64,000 nt of DNA from G020354785 sp964521285 (GTDB lineage: Bacteria; Bacteroidota; Bacteroidia; Bacteroidales; UBA10428). Shown in pieces: positions 44,440 to 52,077 of this stretch; the stretch's first letter is position 1, and each line of letters begins with the position of its first letter. The stretch is taken from positions 62,001 to 126,000 of the forward strand of contig CAZFQS010000003.1 of NCBI GenBank assembly GCA_964521285.1, read 5' to 3'. A program made the position numbers and the translations under genes. The notes under the pieces were generated by a model, which saw only the letters and a list, made by a program, of their open reading frames with translations, did not search any database and had not been told where the DNA came from.

Positions 44440-44555
44440 AGTGGTTTCTAATAAGTGTTAGCAGCTAAAATTATTGCTGTCACGGCGCCTGGCAAATAAT
44501 AAATCAGCATATTAAATTTTTCTTTATAACGTTCGCATATATTATATTTTAGATT

Positions 44556-45410
44556 ATGAATTTCGGGGGAATTCCCAGTGATTTGACAAGCCTGAATAAA
44601 GCGTCAATTGTTATTCTTCCTGTACCATACGATGCAACCAGTGTATGGATTAAGGGTGCCGATAAAGGGCCTGAGGCTATAATTGAAGCTTCTGAGAACC
44701 TCGAGTTATACGATATTGAAACTGACAGCCAGGTTTATAAAAAAGGAATTCATACCGCAAATCCGATAAAGGAGAATTCATCTCCGGATAAACTTGTAAA
44801 TGAAGTATATGAAAAAGTAAAGTCACTTTTACTGAAAAATAAATATATAGTTACTGTTGGTGGTAATCATACAGTGAGTATTGGTGCTATAAAAGCTTTT
44901 GCTGAAAAATTTCCGGACCTTACGATATTACAGCTGGATGCACATGCAGATTTGCGTCAGGAGTATAATGGTTCTAAATATAATCATGCATCTGTTATGG
45001 CAAGGGCTAAAGAATTATGTCCGATTGTACAGGTTGGCATTCGAAGTATGTGTTCAGAAGAAAAATATTATATGAACGAAGAAAGAGTAGTTTTTGCACA
45101 TGAAGTGCCTTATAAAGAAAACTGGGAGAAAAGAGCAATGAGATATCTTACAAAGAACATTTATTTAACACTTGATTTAGACGTTTTTGACACCTCACTA
45201 ATTCCATCCACAGGGACACCCGAACCCGGGGGCCTTCAATATTTCCAGGTGTTAAATTTTTTAAAAAAGGTGATAATGCATTATAACCTGACAGGATTTG
45301 ATGTAGTTGAACTATGTCCTATTGAAAATAACAAAGCTCCTGATTTTTTAGCAGCTAAACTTATTTATCAGATATTAAGCTATAGATTTTCAAAGCCCGA
45401 AAAAGAATAA
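44556..45410 (+). CDS. speB: Agmatinase (ureohydrolase family)
   Basis: A 284-residue arginase-superfamily enzyme. The manganese ligands are His105 (in VGGNHT), Asp128, His130 and Asp132 (DAHAD) and the Asp pair in DLDVFD; the TGTPEPGG motif is also present. The first motif reads GGNHT rather than the usual GGDHS; the His ligand is kept. It would hydrolyse agmatine to putrescine and urea. Context with arginine decarboxylase upstream supports agmatinase rather than arginase. Confidence 0.92.
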   Translation: MNFGGIPSDLTSLNKASIVILPVPYDATSVWIKGADKGPEAIIEASENLELYDIETDSQVYKKGIHTANPIKENSSPDKLVNEVYEKVKSLLLKNKYIVTVGGNHTVSIGAIKAFAEKFPDLTILQLDAHADLRQEYNGSKYNHASVMARAKELCPIVQVGIRSMCSEEKYYMNEERVVFAHEVPYKENWEKRAMRYLTKNIYLTLDLDVFDTSLIPSTGTPEPGGLQYFQVLNFLKKVIMHYNLTGFDVVELCPIENNKAPDFLAAKLIYQILSYRFSKPEKE

Positions 45411-45461
45411 TTTTAACATGCTTCTCAAATAAAATATAATGATTTTAAAAATTCATCTAAT

Positions 45462-46517
45462 ATGAACAAGAGAGATTTATTGAAAGAGCCTGTTGAGCAT
45501 ATCGATATAAAATCATTTGACACTACCCCTCTTATTCAGTCAATGAAAAAAATGTCCTTCTCAGCCCGGGAAACTGGAAATGCTGCAGACATTTATCTGA
45601 AAATGCTGAAAGATAGAAATTGCACAATCATACTTACTATAGCCGGGAGTACAAGTGCAGCAGGTTGTATGCAAATTTATTCCGATATGGTGAGATATAA
45701 CATGGTGGATGTTATTGTTGCTACCGGTGCTTCTGTTGTTGATATGGATTTTTTTGAGGCTCTGGGTTTTAGTCATTATAAAGGGCGAAAGGATATTCCG
45801 GATAAAAGGCTGAGAGAATTTTATATCGACAGAATATATGATACCTTTATTGATGAGGATGATTTGCAGGAATGCGACCATACAATAAAAGAAATAGCAG
45901 ACGAACTTGAGCCAAGACCATATTCATCAAGAGAATTTATCTGGGAAATGGGGAAATTTCTATCGCTTTTCTCAGGTAAAGAAAACTCATTGGTTCAGGC
46001 AGCCTTTGAAAATAATGTCCCGGTTTTCTGTCCGGCTTTCTCTGACAGCAGTGCAGGTTTTGGTTTAGTAAAACATCAATGGGAAAGGCCTAATAATCAC
46101 CTTACTATAGATTCCGTAAAGGATTTCCTTGAACTGACAAAAATAAAAATCGAGGCTGACACTACAGGTCTGTTTATTATAGGAGGAGGTGTCCCTAAGA
46201 ACTTTGCCCAGGACGCCGTGATCTGTGCCGAAATTTTAGGCCATCCGGCGTCTATGCATAAATATGCCGTTCAGATTACTGTAGCTGACGTAAGGGATGG
46301 TGCCTGCTCATCATCAACATTGCAGGAAGCTTCTTCCTGGGGAAAAGTTGATACCCAATATGAACAAATGGTTTATGCAGAAGCTACGAGCATATTACCA
46401 CTTATCGCAAGCAATGCTTATCACAGTAAAATCTGGATGAAAAGAATTAAAAAGGAATGGTCAAAGCTTTTTGGCAATTCCTATGAAAAACCTGAACCAC
46501 ATCTGCCTGAGATTTAA
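45462..46517 (+). CDS. Deoxyhypusine synthase-like homospermidine synthase
   Basis: A 351-residue protein of the deoxyhypusine synthase family. The NAD-binding region includes AGSTSAAGCMQIYSDMV and the active-site Lys is Lys295 in SSWGKVD. Bacteria lack the eIF5A substrate of eukaryotic deoxyhypusine synthase, and bacterial members have been shown to make homospermidine from putrescine in several species. Here it follows arginine decarboxylase and agmatinase, which supply putrescine, so homospermidine synthesis is the most likely role. Convergent with the methyltransferase/ATP-grasp gene 14 bases downstream. Confidence 0.88.
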   Translation: MNKRDLLKEPVEHIDIKSFDTTPLIQSMKKMSFSARETGNAADIYLKMLKDRNCTIILTIAGSTSAAGCMQIYSDMVRYNMVDVIVATGASVVDMDFFEALGFSHYKGRKDIPDKRLREFYIDRIYDTFIDEDDLQECDHTIKEIADELEPRPYSSREFIWEMGKFLSLFSGKENSLVQAAFENNVPVFCPAFSDSSAGFGLVKHQWERPNNHLTIDSVKDFLELTKIKIEADTTGLFIIGGGVPKNFAQDAVICAEILGHPASMHKYAVQITVADVRDGACSSSTLQEASSWGKVDTQYEQMVYAEATSILPLIASNAYHSKIWMKRIKKEWSKLFGNSYEKPEPHLPEI

Positions 46518-46530
46518 TGAAGTTATATTC

Positions 46531-48507
46531 CTATCCTCCGTTATCATCAAACTCACCTGCAACAATCTTATTATCATTATTAACCGTAATATAACTTATT
46601 CGTTGTTCAGCAGATTTCAGAATTGATTCCAGTAATTTTGAATAATTCATTCCCTGAATATCTGCCATTTTAGCTAAATGTCCGTCCCAGCACCATCCAG
46701 GATTTGGATTAACTTCAAGAAGTCTCGGATTATCATCGCTATCTAATCTCCAGTCAAAGCGGCAGTAATCCCTGCATTCAAGTCTTTCAGACAATTTCAT
46801 ACAATATTCTATTATCTGTTTTTCGGTTTGTACCGGTAATTCTGCCGGAATTGATCTGAGTAATTTAAAATACGGAGAATCCTCGAGCCACTTCGCTTCA
46901 TAACCGCATATTTTTGGAAGCTCAGGAGGTAATAGTGAATAATCTTCCTCTATAATTTCCAAAACATTATACGATTCAGGAGGATTACCAATAATACCTA
47001 CTGTGAGTTCTTTACCCTGCAAAAATTCTTCAACCAAAATTGGCTTATCATAGCCAAATTTCTCCCTGATTTTCAAAATCGCATCATTTAATCCCTCAAT
47101 ACTGCTGGCAACACTTTTTTGAGTTATACCAAAACTGGAATCCCCAAAATTTGGTTTCGCTATAACGGGAAAATCAATATTTAGCTCAAAAACGTTGTCC
47201 TCAGGTTTAATATAAAATGCCTCAGCAACAGGAATTTCCATTTCTTTGGCGATTCCCCGTATTAGTGACTTATCATAGCAATAAGAAAGGCACTGAGGAT
47301 TTGAACCTGTATAAGGAATATCCATTGCTTCCAATATCGCAGGTATATGAGGTTCTCTTTTAGGATCATTTGCAAAACCTTCATCACAAAGGTTGAACAC
47401 TAAATCAATATTTGGTTTTAGTTTAGTAAGTGTATGAATAAGTGAATTATGATCATCCAGATATTGAAAATTATAGTCCTCCAATTTACTTAGAGCAATT
47501 TTTAGCTGTGTTATAGTATTAAAATCATCATCATCAAACACTGATGCAGGTTTTACAATATCAGGTTTTTTGGGATCACCTAAAATCACTACAATGTTTT
47601 TTCGATTTTTCTGCTTCGATTTTAACGGGGTCCATTCTTTAATAACATCAGCCGTTGTTATTATTCGCTGTTCCATCATTCCCAAATCCTGATTGCGCTT
47701 TGAATCAGGTGATATTCTGCTATGAAAGATTATATTTTTAAACTTCGTTTTTTCCAATATTTCCTTTAGACTCTCTTCTGTATAAAGCCTTTCTGCATAA
47801 AATTGATCTACTAAAACACCTTTCTGAATGTTAGTGATAACTTCACGTGATATAAGTCGCTCATTATCTTTGGCCAGTGACCTTTCCCTGCAGACAAAAT
47901 GTTTATTATCAATCCATTCCCAGCTTCTGGGATTAAAATTATTCTGCAAATAACCCCCGTCAGCCACGTCAATTAAAAATTTGCCCATTGGTTTCAATAC
48001 TCTGAAGACTTCATTCAGAATTTTTATGTCATCTTCAACACTTTCAAAGTAACCAAAACTATTACCCAAAATCATTACAACGTCAAAAGTATCAGAAGGA
48101 TAAGGAAGTTTGCGGGCATCTCCTTCTTTAAAATTTACTGACTGGCCAATCAAGTTGTTATGTTGCTTTGCCTTCCGTATAAGATAATGAGATCGATCCA
48201 ACCCATGTACATTTCTGAAACCCCTGCTTGCTAACTCTAATGCATGTCTCCCCTGGCCACAGGCCAAATCCAGTATCACGTGCTCAAAGTTAAGCTGCAG
48301 TATTTCAGAAAACAAGTCTACTTCTTTACTGGTTATTTCTGTATCATCTACTACATCAGCATCGGTTTTCAAATACATGGAATTAAAGATTCTTCTCCAC
48401 CAGTCAGGTTGAATATGATCTTCAAGATTATTTACGGGTCCTAATGCTCTGTAAGGACCATTGGTGTTCTTTTTTTTTCTTGCAGACTGAATATCAAAAT
48501 TTCTCAT
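46531..48507 (-). CDS. SAM methyltransferase fused to a D-Ala-D-Ala ligase-like ATP-grasp
   Basis: A 658-residue two-domain protein. Residues about 20-285 are a class I methyltransferase (motif I ILDLACGQGRHAL at 78-90, acidic HGLDRS, then DARKLPYPSDTFDVVM). Residues about 305-632 are an ATP-grasp domain resembling D-Ala-D-Ala ligase: VFNLCDEGF, PYTGSNPQCLSYCYDKSL, VIAKPNFGDSSFGI, LVEEFLQGKELTVG and LLEVNPNPGW, the last replacing the usual NTNPG motif. The reading frame is continuous without break, so the fusion is real rather than an assembly artefact. The substrate is unknown; a modified dipeptide or amino-acid conjugate is possible. Divergent from a PepSY-like gene with an inverted repeat in the intervening region. 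Confidence 0.88.
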   Translation of the reverse strand: MRNFDIQSARKKKNTNGPYRALGPVNNLEDHIQPDWWRRIFNSMYLKTDADVVDDTEITSKEVDLFSEILQLNFEHVILDLACGQGRHALELASRGFRNVHGLDRSHYLIRKAKQHNNLIGQSVNFKEGDARKLPYPSDTFDVVMILGNSFGYFESVEDDIKILNEVFRVLKPMGKFLIDVADGGYLQNNFNPRSWEWIDNKHFVCRERSLAKDNERLISREVITNIQKGVLVDQFYAERLYTEESLKEILEKTKFKNIIFHSRISPDSKRNQDLGMMEQRIITTADVIKEWTPLKSKQKNRKNIVVILGDPKKPDIVKPASVFDDDDFNTITQLKIALSKLEDYNFQYLDDHNSLIHTLTKLKPNIDLVFNLCDEGFANDPKREPHIPAILEAMDIPYTGSNPQCLSYCYDKSLIRGIAKEMEIPVAEAFYIKPEDNVFELNIDFPVIAKPNFGDSSFGITQKSVASSIEGLNDAILKIREKFGYDKPILVEEFLQGKELTVGIIGNPPESYNVLEIIEEDYSLLPPELPKICGYEAKWLEDSPYFKLLRSIPAELPVQTEKQIIEYCMKLSERLECRDYCRFDWRLDSDDNPRLLEVNPNPGWCWDGHLAKMADIQGMNYSKLLESILKSAEQRISYITVNNDNKIVAGEFDDNGG

Positions 48508-48533
48508 TTTTTTAATAAGTTTTTATTTTAACT

Positions 48534-48693
48534 TTTAGACGTATAAAAATGAAATTGTCACAATAAAAATTGATACATGAACCCAGGAATATAATTTTTT
48601 ATTAAAATTCACCGGAATATTCCGTTTAAAATCCAATTAAATAACTTTTTAGTCATTTATGAATGTGACCATAAATAACTAAATACGTCTAAA
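48534..48693. promoter_or_regulatory. Inverted repeat between divergent genes
   Basis: TTTAGACGTAT (48534-48544) and ATACGTCTAAA (48683-48693) are perfect reverse complements, 27 bases from the fusion gene start and 25 bases from the PepSY-like gene start. One regulator could act on both genes. ACGTCTAAA also occurs 66 bases upstream of the arginine decarboxylase. Confidence 0.45.
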
Positions 48694-48717
48694 TTTCGAA
48701 ATTCAAAAAGACTAGGT

Positions 48718-49170
48718 ATGGCCAGGAGGGTTTCATCAAATAATAAGAATCTGGAAGCTTTTATTTATAATAAACTGGTTCCTGATGAGAAGGTTAGAAA
48801 AATTTTTAACAGCCTCTTTCCCGAAGCAAATGATATTGAATGGACATACAAATCAAATAACATTTATGAAGCTGTATTCAGCCACCTTGGTTACTACAAA
48901 AACGTCTGTATATCAACAAGCGGAGAAATTAAAGAGTTAAAAATATTGCTTGAAGAAGAAGACCTGCCAAAGAATATAATACATAAGCTTGATAAAAAAT
49001 TCAACAGAACATATATTATAAGTTGTATGAAAGTTGAAAACCGAAACAATGAATCTTATGAGATTATTTTTGACACAAAAGACAAAACCCGATATCTTGT
49101 GTTATTTGATGATAAAGGGAAAGTCATAAAAAAAGAATCATTATTTGTCGTTAAGTCAGATCTTATATAA
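48718..49170 (+). CDS. PepSY-like domain protein without signal peptide
   Basis: A 150-residue protein. The pattern FPEANDIEWTYKSNN then DLPKNIIHKLDKKFN and YEIIFDTKDKTRYLVLFDDKG gives two PepSY-like beta-alpha repeats, as in PepSY-like (beta-lactamase-inhibitor-like) proteins of Bacteroidota. Unlike its paralogue at 51206-51694 it has no signal peptide and is probably cytoplasmic. It lies just upstream of a two-component system on the same strand. Role unknown; sensing or binding of a ligand is possible. Confidence 0.7.
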   Translation: MARRVSSNNKNLEAFIYNKLVPDEKVRKIFNSLFPEANDIEWTYKSNNIYEAVFSHLGYYKNVCISTSGEIKELKILLEEEDLPKNIIHKLDKKFNRTYIISCMKVENRNNESYEIIFDTKDKTRYLVLFDDKGKVIKKESLFVVKSDLI

Positions 49171-49412
49171 TAAATTATTTACCCAATAAAAATTTTTTTA
49201 TCTGTCCTGTTTCTTTGATTTTTAAATTGAGGGTCTGTGCTGTTTTATTCAAGATCATTCATAAGGAAATTCTATTTAAAAGTCATTTATACATAAGAGA
49301 TTATATTTATTATAATGGCTATACATACTATCGAATTAGTTGATAATATGTATATAATTCTTATTTATTTTAACTTTTTTTTTATTTAACTTCGACTACA
49401 AAAAGCAATTTA

Positions 49413-50477
49413 ATGAATCCTGATAAATACGATATAACAGAAACAAGTGCTTTTTTAGTTTCTGTCATTAGCAGTGCTCCTTATGGGATTCTGGCGGTGA
49501 ATAAAAAAGGAGAAATCACTATTGCCAATTACCTTGCAAGGGAATATCTTGAACTACCTTATAACATAAAAGAATTGCCAGGGAAGAATATTCACGTATG
49601 CATTGACCATATACCGGAATTACAAAGTATAATAAACAAAAACCTGAAAACCAGCAGAAGACACATAAATATTGATGCATTTCAGTATAGTGACAAATAT
49701 TTAAATATAAGGGGAAGACCTATTCATAAAGGATACATAATAACAATTGAGAACGTTACCAGGATGAAGGAGGTGGAAGCTGTTGCACTGAACTCAATGC
49801 TTGAAGGACAAGAGCAGGAACGTAAAAGGATTGCCAAAGAAATTCACGACGGACTTGGTCCAATGCTTTCGACAATAAAACTGCATCTTGAATCGATCCG
49901 CGCTGATTTGCAAAATTGTGACCAGGATATTCTGTTAAAAAAAATTAAAAACACCTTTAAGTTAATTGATGGTGTTGCAGCAGATATGAGAAGCATATCA
50001 AGACGACTGTTGCCAAAGGTTCTGGTTGATTTCGGACTTCCAGCAGCCCTGGAAAATCTCTGTCAGCATGTTGACGAATCAAATAAATTAAAAGTTAATT
50101 ACTATAAATCCGGATTTACAAAAAGGTTTGATGATATAATTGAACTTGGTATCTACAGGATAGGACAGGAACTCGTTCATAATGCTATTAAGCATGCTAA
50201 TGCAACAGTTATTAATGTACAGCTTATTAAACATCCTGAGAGCATCGTTCTTATGGTAGAAGATAATGGAAAGGGATTTGATGAGCAGGCCAGAAATCCG
50301 AAAAACAGGGGACTGGGACTTATTAATATAGAATCGAGGGCAAAAGCATTGGGCGGTGAATTCTTTATTGACTCTGTTGAAGGGAAAGGAGTTACTGCAA
50401 CAATAGAAATACCTGTTGAGAATGAGTTGAATTCAGAAATTCTCAAAGAAATGAACTCTAAGATTCTAAATAAATAA
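49413..50477 (+). CDS. NarX/DesK-type sensor histidine kinase with PAS domain
   Basis: A 354-residue cytoplasmic kinase. Residues about 10-115 form a PAS-like domain (SSAPYGILAVNKKGEITIAN). HisKA_3 follows with the phospho-accepting His in AKEIHDGLGPMLSTIK, then HATPase_c with VHNAIKHANAT, MVEDNGKGF and RGLGLINIESRAKALGG. No membrane helix, so the signal is cytoplasmic. The response regulator begins 38 bases after the stop and is the likely partner. Confidence 0.92.
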   Translation: MNPDKYDITETSAFLVSVISSAPYGILAVNKKGEITIANYLAREYLELPYNIKELPGKNIHVCIDHIPELQSIINKNLKTSRRHINIDAFQYSDKYLNIRGRPIHKGYIITIENVTRMKEVEAVALNSMLEGQEQERKRIAKEIHDGLGPMLSTIKLHLESIRADLQNCDQDILLKKIKNTFKLIDGVAADMRSISRRLLPKVLVDFGLPAALENLCQHVDESNKLKVNYYKSGFTKRFDDIIELGIYRIGQELVHNAIKHANATVINVQLIKHPESIVLMVEDNGKGFDEQARNPKNRGLGLINIESRAKALGGEFFIDSVEGKGVTATIEIPVENELNSEILKEMNSKILNK

Positions 50478-50515
50478 TAATCAGAGTCTAAGCATTATTA
50501 TATAATACGGAATTA

Positions 50516-51163
50516 ATGAACAAAATAAGAATACTTATAGCTGATGACCATAAAATTTTCCGCGACGGAATCAGGGCATTACTTGATAAAGAGAAACATA
50601 TTAGTGTTATAGGTGATGTTGCAAACGCAAGTGAGGTTATAGATTTTCTTGAGAAGAATGAAGCAGATGTGATTTTAATGGATATAGACATGGGAGAAAC
50701 CGATGGTATAGATGCAACTTTCATTCTGAAGAAAAAGTATCCTGAAGTAAATGTCCTTGCACTTTCAATGTATGGAGAGCATAATTATATACTGAAAATG
50801 ATTGAAGCCGGTGCTAATGGTTATATTTTGAAAAATGCAGGTAAGGAAGAATTGTTAACAGCAATTAACAGTGTAGCAGCAGGAGGTACTTATTTTAGTC
50901 GTGAGGTTTCCTTAAGATTATTTGAAAATATAAATAAACTGCATAAAACAACATCCGGTAATTCTGAAATTCCCCTGACAAACAGAGAAACAGAAATATT
51001 GAAATTAATTGCCCAGGAATATTCAAATGCTGAAATAGCAGATAAATTATTTATTAGCATTAGAACAGTAGATACACACCGCAGAAATCTTATTGCAAAA
51101 CTTAATGTCAAAAATACCGCCGGCCTTGTGAAATATGCATTTAAGAAAGGACTTATCGAGTAA
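50516..51163 (+). CDS. NarL/FixJ-type response regulator
   Basis: A 215-residue regulator. Receiver domain about 4-120 with ADDHKIFRDGIR, the acceptor Asp in VILMDIDM and Lys in YILKNAGKEE. A LuxR-type helix-turn-helix lies at about 148-210 (LTNRETEILKLIAQEYSN, SIRTVDTHRRNLIAKLNV). It would bind DNA after phosphorylation by the neighbouring kinase. Target genes may include the flanking PepSY-like genes, which is inference from position. Confidence 0.93.
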   Translation: MNKIRILIADDHKIFRDGIRALLDKEKHISVIGDVANASEVIDFLEKNEADVILMDIDMGETDGIDATFILKKKYPEVNVLALSMYGEHNYILKMIEAGANGYILKNAGKEELLTAINSVAAGGTYFSREVSLRLFENINKLHKTTSGNSEIPLTNRETEILKLIAQEYSNAEIADKLFISIRTVDTHRRNLIAKLNVKNTAGLVKYAFKKGLIE

Positions 51164-51205
51164 TACAAAATCATTTGCCGATTGTCTTCCCCTGCATAAA
51201 ATTAT

Positions 51206-51694
51206 TTACTGAAATCCCTCCGGTAATTCATTCATAACCTTAATTTCTTCCATATCATCTGAAATCACTCTTTTAGTACTCAAAATTGTACCAAGACTGT
51301 TAAGCCTGACAGAATAAATGCTTTCTTTTGATTCAACAAAAACTATATAATATATTTCTTCCTTTTTAGTTCTAACTCTTTCAGCCCTTAAAATTGTAAC
51401 GTTAGAAAAATTATTTTGTATTGCCTGTTTTATATTGGAAGGGATATCTTTTATTTTAATTGTGGTATATGTTTGAATTATTTTACCGGATAAATCGCTA
51501 ACAACCTTTTTGTGTTCCTCAAAAAGATTAAATTCAATTACATAGTTTGAATCGGTGTTAAACCATCTAATATCTGCTGCATCAGGGTACTTTAAATAAA
51601 ATGATTTCTTTATATGTCCCGGCAACTCATCCTTAGTTTGAGAGAACACAGTAAAACATGACATTAGTAAAACAATAAAATTTATTTTTTTCAT
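51206..51694 (-). CDS. Exported PepSY-like domain protein
   Basis: A 162-residue protein with a signal peptide (about 1-19, ending CFTVFSQ). The rest has two PepSY-like repeats: YPDAADIRWFNTDSNYVIEF with LSGKIIQTY, then IQNNFSNVTILRAERV, EEIYYIVFVESKESIYSV and LNSLGTIL. It is a clear paralogue of the protein at 48718-49170, but periplasmic. Convergent with the response regulator gene. Likely envelope role; ligand unknown. Confidence 0.75.
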   Translation of the reverse strand: MKKINFIVLLMSCFTVFSQTKDELPGHIKKSFYLKYPDAADIRWFNTDSNYVIEFNLFEEHKKVVSDLSGKIIQTYTTIKIKDIPSNIKQAIQNNFSNVTILRAERVRTKKEEIYYIVFVESKESIYSVRLNSLGTILSTKRVISDDMEEIKVMNELPEGFQ

Positions 51695-52077
51695 ATTTAC
51701 AATACCTGTTTAAATATATTGTATTTAAGTGGCAAAATTATAAAAAACATTCACTGGTAATGGCATGTTATTTCAGTTTTAATCCTTTTTTTAATTTATC
51801 AGCAACTCTAATAGAAATAGTTTCATCCTGAATATAATCAGAGCACATATAGCAGGTTAAGTAATTTTGCATATTTTATTTATTATTCTATTTTTATAAT
51901 TTTATTTGCCACTAAATTTAAGAATAAATACTCACCAGATTGTATGATTGAGGTGACGAAGAAATTTAATAAGATTATTATTGAAGCATTATTTTCTTAA
52001 CTATCTGAATTATATTTACAAATTTTGTGTTAAACAATAACTTATATAATATTGTTTAATTATTAATTATATCCGGA
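51695..52077. other. 383-bp AT-rich region upstream of the TonB receptor
   Basis: Divergent region between the exported PepSY-like gene and the TonB receptor. It is AT-rich. No ORF, hairpin or full TAnnTTTG promoter element was recognised. Confidence 0.6.

Noticed and set aside
45462..46517. True deoxyhypusine synthase acting on eIF5A
   Set aside because: The organism is bacterial and lacks that substrate; the polyamine context supports a homospermidine role.
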